From assembly GCF_014843845.1 (NCBI RefSeq), contig NZ_JHQS01000030.1, positions 1-63,630 of the forward strand: a stretch of DNA of 63,630 nt. Direction: 5' to 3'. A program made the translations under genes and the position numbers. The DNA is from Mesorhizobium amorphae. GTDB lineage: Bacteria; Pseudomonadota; Alphaproteobacteria; Rhizobiales; Rhizobiaceae. This document shows, piece after piece, positions 34,733 through 41,549 of the stretch. Numbering within the stretch: position 1 is the stretch's first letter; each line of letters starts with the position of its first letter. The notes under the pieces were generated by a model. The model was not told the DNA's origin and made no database searches. It saw only the letters and a list, made by a program, of their open reading frames with translations.

Positions 34733-35865
34733 GTGATTTCTCCAAGCGTGACCATGCGTGTCGCGGGCGCGGTCGCTGCAAGCGCGCGCCGCAGCAGATC
34801 GGTCTCGATATCGCCGAGCGGTGGATCGGGATAGACGATACGACTCGGAAGAGCGTCGCGATGGATAATGTCGAAAAGCTCGGGCGGTCTGGGCAGCACC
34901 AGCGTATCGGTCGGCGAGGCTTCGGTGGCCTGCTGCTCAAACAGGTCGCAGCGCAACCCTTCCGACATTGTCTCGACCAGCAACAGCTCGATCCAGCTGG
35001 TATCGCCTGTATCGGGCCTCACCCGCACGCGGGGCACATTGGCGCCATACGGATAGGTGCGGCTGATTCTTCTGCCTCCGACATCGGCGAGCACGATCGG
35101 GCGCCGCCAGCGCTTGGCCTGAGTGAGCTCGAACACGCACCAGGGCCGCGAATCATAGACATCCGAGACAATCGCCAGCAGCGTGCCGCGGCCTATCTCC
35201 TCCTTGAAGCGATCCTCATAATTCTCGCCCGGCATGAGCTCGGTCGCGTCATAGAAGGTTTCGAGCGGAACGCCGTCTTTGGTCATGTTGATGAAATCGA
35301 CGATCGCACGAGCGCTCTTGTCGCCGTCCGCCTTGGCGTGGCTGACGAAGATCGGTTCCTTCTGCGTCTTGCCAACCAACTTGCGCAAATGCTCACGCAC
35401 GCAGATCAAGAGCAGCAGCAATAAGCGCTGGTCGCGGGCTTCGTCGTTGGCCAGTTCGTGCCATTTCTTGCGGCGCTGATACTGGATGTGGTTGGCCGCG
35501 TCTTGGACAAGCGGCGGCTCGCCGGTCGGGCTGCCAAAGGGGATGTAAAGATCCTGTTCGCCCCGCGCGGCCATGCTGGCGCGCAGATCGGACGCCCAGG
35601 CGTTCCAGGCGTGGCGATGCTCATGCATCTCCTCGTCATGCAAGAGGACAATGGCATTGTGGCGCGCGCGCGTGAGATTGATCGCCCGGGGTAGCGGCGA
35701 TGCGTCCGACCAGGGCGTGCTGGCAAACCGCACTGGCACGCGGTGTGCAACGCCGTCCCGCTCCATGCCGATACCGTCGAAATGACGCGAGATTCGCTCG
35801 GCGACCCGTGCGCCTTCAGCCGAGCGCTGATCCCACACTACATGGAGTCTTACGAGGTCGATCAT
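34729..35865 (-). CDS. Two-module TIR-domain protein
   Basis: A 378-residue protein with a C-terminal TIR domain (residues about 168-320): PIFVSHAKADGDKSARAIVD, LETFYDATELMPGENYEDRF and GTLLAIVSDVYDSRPWCVFE with candidate catalytic Glu246 in CVFELTQAKRW. The N-terminal 165 residues (LVRLHVVWDQRSAEGARVAE, then NAIVLLHDEEM) look like a diverged TIR-like Rossmann module without the catalytic Glu. TIR domains with the Glu hydrolyse or cyclise NAD+. ATG 35865 has AGGAGG 10 nt upstream. It follows the ThsB-like gene by 43 nt and overlaps the SLOG gene, so the three are probably one operon. Confidence 0.85.
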   Translation of the reverse strand: MIDLVRLHVVWDQRSAEGARVAERISRHFDGIGMERDGVAHRVPVRFASTPWSDASPLPRAINLTRARHNAIVLLHDEEMHEHRHAWNAWASDLRASMAARGEQDLYIPFGSPTGEPPLVQDAANHIQYQRRKKWHELANDEARDQRLLLLLLICVREHLRKLVGKTQKEPIFVSHAKADGDKSARAIVDFINMTKDGVPLETFYDATELMPGENYEDRFKEEIGRGTLLAIVSDVYDSRPWCVFELTQAKRWRRPIVLADVGGRRISRTYPYGANVPRVRVRPDTGDTSWIELLLVETMSEGLRCDLFEQQATEASPTDTLVLPRPPELFDIIHRDALPSRIVYPDPPLGDIETDLLRRALAATAPATRMVTLGEIT

Positions 35866-35908
35866 TGGCAACGCCTCCTGCCGAGCGTTCTGCATATCAT
35901 GGTCTTGC

Positions 35909-36433
35909 TCACCGATTGTAGGACATCAACGCGCGGTTGTTCATGATCAGAGATCGAGGTTTGACCAGTGTTGCCTCGATTGCATTCATGAGTTGCCGAT
36001 AATCGGCGATGATATTCGTCCAGCGGATCCACACCGCATAGTTGGCGTCGATATTGTCCTGCAGGCGATCGGGCTTGTTGGTTCCGTCCCCCACCAGCGG
36101 CAAGGTCGGCAGCCAGATGCCGACCAAGCCCATCTGCTGATCGAGTGACGCCTTGATCTCCCAGTCCACATATTTGCGGCGCCAAGTGTCTGCGCCACAC
36201 AACACGATGGTGCAGGAACTGCCATGAAGATGAGATTCGCGTATGCGCCGCATGATATAGGAGGGGTCGGCGCTATCGATCCGCCGTTCAAGCGAATTGT
36301 CGGTGAGGAGCTGCAGCGAGTCGTGGAACGCGGCCGAGAACGCATCATAATGTCGCTGATCCCCGCGATGATGGTAGCTGACAAACACCTTGCGGCGCAC
36401 AGATGGAAGCGCCCCGTGATAACCCGACATCAT
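35909..36433 (-). CDS. ThsB-like (DUF1863/MTH538) TIR protein 1
   Basis: A 174-residue single-domain TIR-like protein of the MTH538/ThsB type. Key segments: RRKVFVSYHHRGDQRHYDAF (strand A), SYIMRRIRESHLHGSSCTIV and LCGADTWRRKYVDWEIKASL with candidate catalytic Glu92 in VDWEI, then GLVGIWLPTLP. In Thoeris, ThsB proteins recognise infection and make a cyclic NAD-derived signal. Start ATG 36431-36433 (or the adjacent ATG) follows GAGGGGG. It leads the minus-strand operon ThsB-like, TIR, SLOG and is divergent from a second ThsB-like gene. Confidence 0.85.
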   Translation of the reverse strand: MMSGYHGALPSVRRKVFVSYHHRGDQRHYDAFSAAFHDSLQLLTDNSLERRIDSADPSYIMRRIRESHLHGSSCTIVLCGADTWRRKYVDWEIKASLDQQMGLVGIWLPTLPLVGDGTNKPDRLQDNIDANYAVWIRWTNIIADYRQLMNAIEATLVKPRSLIMNNRALMSYNR

Positions 36434-36565
36434 ATGTCCCCCTCAGATTACCTTGTTCCTGCACATACCGCCCTGTGGAGTGAAGGGCCAGAGTGGCAAG
36501 TGCACGCGATTTCCCTATCATTAGGACAGTGGGTTCGCTTGTCGGAACGAAAGGGGTACACTTTA

Positions 36566-36594
36566 TTGAAATTTTCGCCCGGCGATCCTATTTT
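36566..36594 (+). promoter_or_regulatory. Promoter of the ThsB-like 2 / Nmad2 operon
   Basis: TTGAAA (36566-36571) and TATTTT (36589-36594) are separated by exactly 17 bp, giving a start point about 26 nt before the ATG at 36627. This is the best sigma-70-like promoter in the divergent gap between the two ThsB-like genes. Confidence 0.6.
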
Positions 36595-36626
36595 GGAGCG
36601 ATATAGATTCTTTCGATGGGGTTGAG

Positions 36627-37121
36627 ATGAGCAATCGTCGCCACGTTTTCGTCAGCCATCATCACGCCGATGACGTGCATGTCACGGCCCTCACGCGCAT
36701 GCTCGCGCGCTCCGGTTACGAAATCCGCAACAGTTCGATTCGCTCCAAGCCGGCCAACCAGCGCCGCCTCGATGAAGGACGCATTCCCGAGCGCACGCTC
36801 AAGCGTTTGTTGCGCATGAAAATGTCCTGGGCATCGACTGTTGTGGTGCTGATCGGCAGGGATACGCACAAGCGCCCTTGGGTCGACTGGGAGATCAAGA
36901 AGGCGAACGAACTCGGCAAGCGCATTGTTGGGGTGTATGAGCGCGGCGGCACCGAGAACGACGTGCCTGACGCCTTCAACAAATATGGCGACGCCCTGGT
37001 CAGCTGGAACTCGGCGAATGTGATCGAAGCCATTGAGGGCAAGTGCGATCCGTTCGAGAAGCCCGACGGCGCGCCGCGCCCGCCTGCTAACGATACGCCC
37101 CGCAGCAGCTGCGCTGCCTGA
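36627..37121 (+). CDS. ThsB-like (DUF1863/MTH538) TIR protein 2
   Basis: A 164-residue TIR-like protein of the ThsB type: RRHVFVSHHHADDVHVTALT, WASTVVVLIGRDTHKRPWVD and WEIKKANELGKRIVGVYERG, with candidate catalytic Glu89 in VDWEI. The tail KPDGAPRPPANDTPRSS is low-complexity. Its stop overlaps the start of the Nmad2-type gene by one base (TGATG), so both proteins should be made together. It is only about 30 percent similar by eye to the divergent ThsB-like 1, so the two may answer different triggers, as in multi-ThsB Thoeris loci. Confidence 0.86.
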   Translation: MSNRRHVFVSHHHADDVHVTALTRMLARSGYEIRNSSIRSKPANQRRLDEGRIPERTLKRLLRMKMSWASTVVVLIGRDTHKRPWVDWEIKKANELGKRIVGVYERGGTENDVPDAFNKYGDALVSWNSANVIEAIEGKCDPFEKPDGAPRPPANDTPRSSCAA

Positions 37122-37771
37122 TGGTGAGCGTCTATATCTATGCTGTGAGCTATGATCTGGGTTTTGCGCCCAATCCGTTCGGCGGACTGTGCAGCTTGGC
37201 CTGCTGCAAGCCCAAGATCCGCGAGAAAGCCCTAGCGGGCGACTGGATCATCGGACTGACCGGTGTCAAGATCAGCCCCGCCATGCGCTGTGTCTTCGCA
37301 ATGGTCGTTACGCGGGACACCAGCTTCGACGACTATTGGGCGCATCCGGATTTCATCACGCGGCGCCCAGTGCGCAATGGAACAGCCAAGAAGCAGGTTG
37401 GCGACAACATCTACCATCGCGACAAGCCAGCGACGCCCTGGCTTCAGGAGAACTCGGTCCACAGCCAGGTCGATGGCACGCAATGTCTGCTCAACACCGC
37501 GCATGACACGCGGATCAATCGGGTGCTGCTCTCCGACCGGTTCGTCTATTTCGGGGCCTTGGCCCCGCCTGTGCCGCGCCCCATCCGCGATGCGCTGGCC
37601 TATACGCGCAATCCGCGCGACTATCGTCGGTTCGACGCGGTCCAGGCCAAGCCACTCATCGACTGGCTCGCACCCCAGATCGCAGCTCATCCCAATCAAG
37701 TGCTTGCCGACCCTCTTGACTTTGCGTCGAGCGCCAAGCGTTTTTCACCGGAGCGCCAGCGCCTGATCTGA
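37121..37771 (+). CDS. Nmad2-type putative nucleotide modification protein 1
   Basis: A 216-residue protein that I assign to the nucleotide modification associated domain 2 (Nmad2) type. Family pattern: SYDLGFAPNPFGGLCSLACC, then KPKIREKALAGDWIIGLTGV, FDDYWAHPDFITRRP, QVGDNIYHRD and HDTRINRVLLSDRFVYFGAL. Nmad domains were predicted from their association with phage and bacterial base-modification genes; their chemistry is unknown. It is translationally coupled to a TIR gene, which is unusual. A paralogue lies convergently at 37880-38488. Family assignment is from memory and should be confirmed. Confidence 0.75.
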   Translation: MVSVYIYAVSYDLGFAPNPFGGLCSLACCKPKIREKALAGDWIIGLTGVKISPAMRCVFAMVVTRDTSFDDYWAHPDFITRRPVRNGTAKKQVGDNIYHRDKPATPWLQENSVHSQVDGTQCLLNTAHDTRINRVLLSDRFVYFGALAPPVPRPIRDALAYTRNPRDYRRFDAVQAKPLIDWLAPQIAAHPNQVLADPLDFASSAKRFSPERQRLI

Positions 37772-37776
37772 ACCGG

Positions 37777-37829
37777 TAACAGCACGCGGCGGGGGGAGGG
37801 CGGGCGAAGCCGCCGCCTCGCGGCTGTTA
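37777..37829. terminator. Bidirectional hairpin between the two Nmad2 genes
   Basis: TAACAGC (37777-37783) pairs with GCTGTTA (37823-37829), with further GC-rich inner pairing (CGCGG and GGCGG against CCGCC). It lies in the 108-bp gap between convergent Nmad2-type genes and is the obvious candidate for a shared terminator. A T-run at 37857-37864 follows for plus-strand transcripts, though not immediately. Confidence 0.5.
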
Positions 37830-37879
37830 GCGCCGTTCATGGTTTCAGCAGTACCCCCTTTTTTGGCCGCTGCCAGCCC

Positions 37880-38488
37880 CTATCGCCAGTATCTCGACCA
37901 GGCCCATTCGATCGGATCGCCAACGCGGCCATGCTGATGAAACCCGTTGGCCCAGGCGAGGAAATCGGCAACGTCCTGGTCGGAGTAGTTATAGGCATAG
38001 TTCGGCCGGCCAATATGGAACCGTGCGAACCTGGCTGGAATTTTCGGTGCCTGATCGCCCCAATACGAAAAGTGCCTCGAAAGCAGCACCTTGTCCGTCG
38101 TTGCGGTATCCCGCACCAGATTCTTCATGTTGGCGACGGCACCATCCTGGCTGTGGCGGGAGTCGGACTGGATCCAAGGCCCGCCGGGCACCTCGTGATG
38201 GTAGATGTTGTCGCCAAACCGGACCTTGAAGCTGCCGTTCAGGACCGGCCGCTTTCTTGCGAACTCCGGGTTGCGCCAGTACTGGTCAAAGGTCGTGATC
38301 TCATCCACCCGCATCAGGAACACGGCCCGGTCCGCACATCCACGCTTCGACGGTCCGGTGCCTAGCACCCAGTCGCCAACCACGGCTTTCCTGCGGATGC
38401 CGGGTTTGCAGGTGGCAAGGCTGCAGACCCCATGGAAGGGGTTGGGGGCAAAGCCATGATCCCAGCGAACGACATAGGAAAACAGCAT
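37880..38488 (-). CDS. Nmad2-type putative nucleotide modification protein 2
   Basis: A 202-residue paralogue of the preceding protein, on the opposite strand: YVVRWDHGFAPNPFHGVCSL, ATCKPGIRRKAVVGDWVLGT, FDQYWRNPEFARKRP, FGDNIYHHEVPGGPW and TDKVLLSRHFSYWGDQAPKI. The two share the order of motifs but differ in the segment after GDW and at the C-terminus, so this is an old duplication or separate acquisition. It follows the degenerate TIR-like gene by 5 nt. Predicted role: nucleotide or base modification or hydrolysis, unproven. Confidence 0.78.
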   Translation of the reverse strand: MLFSYVVRWDHGFAPNPFHGVCSLATCKPGIRRKAVVGDWVLGTGPSKRGCADRAVFLMRVDEITTFDQYWRNPEFARKRPVLNGSFKVRFGDNIYHHEVPGGPWIQSDSRHSQDGAVANMKNLVRDTATTDKVLLSRHFSYWGDQAPKIPARFARFHIGRPNYAYNYSDQDVADFLAWANGFHQHGRVGDPIEWAWSRYWR

Positions 38489-38493
38489 CTCGG

Positions 38494-38919
38494 CTAGCCC
38501 TTATGCCAGGGCGTCTTCTGTTTCTCGCGCTGTTTGCCGTCCGGTAACTGCCACACCGGCTCCTTGGTGGGGCTTGCCTTCGTCAGGTCGTCCAACGTCT
38601 CAACACCATCGCCCTCGCGGTTGATGGCTGCGGGGATCGTCCCGGACGTCTGGCCTTCAGGCCAGACCCCGATGACCTGCTTGCCAGTCCTGCCAGCGTA
38701 GACGATGACGCCGACATAGTCCTCGGCCTCGGTCTCCGGGCAGATCAGGATCACCACAACGTCGCACTGGTCGACACAGGATTGGTAGTCCGAGAGGTCG
38801 GTCTTTTCGTCACAGACCAACAGGCCTCCGGCCTTGACGATTTTACTCTTGATAACCTCTATTTGCTTGGCATGCGCAGGAACTGGGCAAACATAGGCCT
38901 TTACTTTATTGAAGTCCAA
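38494..38919 (-). CDS. Degenerate TIR-like/deoxyribosyltransferase-like protein
   Basis: A 141-residue Rossmann-like protein. It lines up by eye with ThsB-like 2: KVKAYVCPVPAHAKQIEVIK for the first strand and helix, CDVVVILICPETEAED for TVVVLIGRDTHKRP, then VYAGRTGKQVIGVWPEG for KANELGKRIVGVYERG, and IPAAINREGDG for VPDAFNKYGDA. The VDWEI catalytic motif is replaced by VGVIVY, so NAD hydrolysis by a TIR Glu is not expected. A nucleoside 2-deoxyribosyltransferase-like protein is the alternative. It is co-oriented with the Nmad2-type gene and divergent from the thymidylate-synthase-like gene (84-bp gap). Confidence 0.6.
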   Translation of the reverse strand: MDFNKVKAYVCPVPAHAKQIEVIKSKIVKAGGLLVCDEKTDLSDYQSCVDQCDVVVILICPETEAEDYVGVIVYAGRTGKQVIGVWPEGQTSGTIPAAINREGDGVETLDDLTKASPTKEPVWQLPDGKQREKQKTPWHKG

Positions 38920-39003
38920 CGTAACCTCCGGTTCTAGAGTTTGTGTGATTCTTCGCGGTTTTTCGGCTCAAGTCCACTCAAAAAGTAAAACGCCGGAATC
39001 GAC

Positions 39004-40602
39004 ATGCCCTCCTACCGAAACATTAGTTTTGCTCTTGTCCAGAGCGTTGAGGAACTCCTTCTCGACGGAGCCAACGTCTTTGTCAAAGAGCGCCAGACGA
39101 AGGAACTGATCGCCAGGACCACCCGGCTAGAACGGCCGCTGGAGCGCTATTTGTTCGCTCCCAGGCGCCACAACGATGTTGCGGCCCAGTTCGCTGAGAG
39201 CATGTGGGTCCTTGCCGGTCGCGATGACATAGCTTGGCTCAAGAAATATCTGTCGCGCGCACCGCAGTTCTCCGATGACGGCCAGACCTGGCGGGGTGCC
39301 TACGGCCCGCGCCTGCGGCGCTGGAGCGGCGTCGACCAGGTCGACGCGGTGCGCAGGCTCCTTTCCACCGAACGCACAAGTCGCCAAGCAGTCATGGCTC
39401 TGTTCGACCCCGCCCGGGACTACGAGCCCTCCAAGGACATTCCCTGCAACAACTGGCTGGGCTGGATAATCCGCGATGACCGGCTGCACATGTGCGCCAC
39501 CTTGCGCAGCAACGACGTGTGGTGGGGCTTTTCGGGGGTCAACGCTTTCGAGTGGAGCATCCTGCATGAGATGCTGGCCTATTGGGTGAACGCCCAGGTC
39601 GGCCAAGCCGATTATCTTGCTATGTCGTTCCACATCTATGCCGACCATTTCGAGCGCGGCGGACAGATGGTGACCGGCTTCCAGGGACTTTCGCCCTATG
39701 ATTTTGGCCTAGGCCGGGCGGAGTTCGCGACTCCGTGGGATGGGTTCCAGACGAAACTCGACCGCTGGTTTGCGCTTGAGGCCGAGATGTCCGCGCGGCC
39801 CGACGCGCCGCTTGGAAGTTTCGGTGAGATCGGTGACCCGCTGCTCGACAGCGGCCTGACGTTGGTCCATGTAGCCCAGGCGCACACGCTGTGGGGCGGA
39901 GAGCGCTTGGCCCGTGAACTGGCGCGGTTGCCTGCCTGCGACTACGTGGCTGCGCTATACGAGCAGTACGCCCGCAAATATCCCAGTTTGCTGCATGCGG
40001 TCCCGCAGCGGCCTATTGCCGATTTCCTCGCCGCGTGTTCGCGCCGCAGCGCCGACATGGTCGGCGACTTCAAGGCTGCGGTCAAAAGGCTGCATGCCGA
40101 GAAGGATCGCGCCTATGGCGGAGCCTGGAAAAAGCGGGGGGAGCTGGTCAGCATCCAGCCGAACATTGCCCGCAAGGTGGACAGACTCGACACACTGTCG
40201 GCGACCGGTGCAGGGCTTGCCGGCGAGACGGGCCTAGACACCGCTGTCGACCTGCTCGTCTACGTCGAGAAGTACCGCCTGTTCCTTGCCGAGAGCCTGC
40301 CTGCCGGCGCGCTAGTGCCGGCGGACGCGCCCGTCCCGCTCAGTAGCTATGAGCAGAACTTCGACACGTTGCTCGACCGGCTGGAGCTGAATCCACCCAC
40401 CCGCCCAATCGCCGAGATCATCAGGGACGTAAACACGGCTTTTGACGCTTGCTGGCATGGGGCCGAAGATCGTGCTGAGCCCGAGGAAAGGCTCGCGCTT
40501 GCGACCACCCTCTCGGAACACGCGACCGAATTGCTCGCATTGCTTGTTCACGGCAACAGGCAGGCCCTGACCGCCTTTCTCCAATCCGGAACCTCCGCAT
40601 GA
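39004..40602 (+). CDS. Thymidylate synthase/hydroxymethylase-like fusion protein
   Basis: A 532-residue protein. Residues about 1-290 are a thymidylate-synthase fold: W68, RGAYGPRLRRW (97-107), Cys148 in DIPCNNWLGW, Arg168-Ser169-x-Asp171 in LRSNDVWWG, Asn180 in GVNAFEWSIL and His210-x-Tyr212 in SFHIYADHFE. Spacing from Cys148 equals that of E. coli ThyA to Arg166 and differs by one at the Asn and His/Tyr. The retained Asn suggests a dUMP-type substrate rather than dCMP. The C-terminal half (YGGAWKKRGE, ARKVDRLDTL, DTAVDLLVYVEKY) resembles the DUF1599/Nmad1 helical pyrophosphohydrolase type. Product could be 5-hydroxymethyl-dUMP, but plain dTMP synthesis is not excluded. ATG overlap couples it to the next gene. 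Confidence 0.82.
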   Translation: MPSYRNISFALVQSVEELLLDGANVFVKERQTKELIARTTRLERPLERYLFAPRRHNDVAAQFAESMWVLAGRDDIAWLKKYLSRAPQFSDDGQTWRGAYGPRLRRWSGVDQVDAVRRLLSTERTSRQAVMALFDPARDYEPSKDIPCNNWLGWIIRDDRLHMCATLRSNDVWWGFSGVNAFEWSILHEMLAYWVNAQVGQADYLAMSFHIYADHFERGGQMVTGFQGLSPYDFGLGRAEFATPWDGFQTKLDRWFALEAEMSARPDAPLGSFGEIGDPLLDSGLTLVHVAQAHTLWGGERLARELARLPACDYVAALYEQYARKYPSLLHAVPQRPIADFLAACSRRSADMVGDFKAAVKRLHAEKDRAYGGAWKKRGELVSIQPNIARKVDRLDTLSATGAGLAGETGLDTAVDLLVYVEKYRLFLAESLPAGALVPADAPVPLSSYEQNFDTLLDRLELNPPTRPIAEIIRDVNTAFDACWHGAEDRAEPEERLALATTLSEHATELLALLVHGNRQALTAFLQSGTSA

Positions 40603-41549
40603 GCCCCGAAGACCTCTCAAAACTCAAGCTGAAGCTGCGCGAGGCCGTCACCGAACGCGAGCCGGGCTCGCGGGTGGCCATTGCCGGTTGGTCCGCGGCT
40701 GCCTTCGACATTGCGGCGGACCCGATCCTCACCCGCGGTGCGGCCGAGTTGATCGGCATCTTTGCCCGGCAAGGCGGGGCGTCGGTTAAGCCCCTTGAAG
40801 ACCTGCCCGCCCACCACCCCGACATCGTGGTCATCGCCGAGGACGCAGGGAAGGAATCGATCCTCGAAGCCATCGCTTTAACGCTGCCGGCCAAAACGAA
40901 AATCGTCATCGGCGGCTTCTCGCACTTTGAATTCAGCGATCCCGTTTTTGACAAGATCAGGCGCGACGTCTTCATTCCGTCCTTCGCCAACGGCTACCGG
41001 CACTGCCTCGTTCATATCTATCAGTGCCTGCAGAACGCGCACCGCCGGGGCCTCAAGGGGTGCGTGGCGGAGTTCGGCATGTTCAAGGGCGGAACTACCA
41101 TGCTGATCTCGCGCTTCATTGAGGCACTCGGGGCGGATTGGAAGGTGTACGGATTCGACACGTTCGGCGGTTTCCCAGACAAGCGCAGCCCGCTCGACAT
41201 GTATAGTCATCCCGATTGCGTGTACCTGGACGTGGAAATGATAAGAGCCGTGTTCGCCCGCCGCAACGTAGAGGTGGTCAAGGGCGACGTGGTGGAGTCC
41301 GTGTCACGCCTTGCCGCAGAAGACTTGGTGCTTTCTTTCGTCGATACCGACAATTTCACGTCGGCGGAAGCGGTTATTCGTGTCATAGCGGAGAAGACTC
41401 AAATCGGGGGTGCGATCGTTTTCGACCATTGGACCGGACACGACCGCCACATCGACACGATAGGTGAGAGAATAGCCGCAAAAAAACTCGCGGCCGACAC
41501 GCGATACTTCAATCTGCACGGCACTGGTGTATTCTTGAGGCAGCTATGA
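40599..41549 (+). CDS. TylF/macrocin-O-methyltransferase-type methyltransferase
   Basis: A 316-residue protein with a TylF-type class I SAM methyltransferase (residues about 125-315): GCVAEFGMFKGGTTMLISRF for motif I, KVYGFDTFGGFPDKRSPLDM, VEVVKGDVVESV, LVLSFVDTDNFTSAEAVIRV and a metal-site-like GAIVFDHWTGHDR. TylF-type enzymes methylate hydroxyl groups of sugars or small molecules with a metal ion. The N-terminal 110 residues form a separate Rossmann-like domain (RVAIAGWSAAAFDIA, DIVVIAEDAGKES). In this operon it could methylate a hydroxymethylated pyrimidine or its nucleotide; that is inference. It overlaps both neighbours by 4 nt. Confidence 0.83.
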   Translation: MSPEDLSKLKLKLREAVTEREPGSRVAIAGWSAAAFDIAADPILTRGAAELIGIFARQGGASVKPLEDLPAHHPDIVVIAEDAGKESILEAIALTLPAKTKIVIGGFSHFEFSDPVFDKIRRDVFIPSFANGYRHCLVHIYQCLQNAHRRGLKGCVAEFGMFKGGTTMLISRFIEALGADWKVYGFDTFGGFPDKRSPLDMYSHPDCVYLDVEMIRAVFARRNVEVVKGDVVESVSRLAAEDLVLSFVDTDNFTSAEAVIRVIAEKTQIGGAIVFDHWTGHDRHIDTIGERIAAKKLAADTRYFNLHGTGVFLRQL

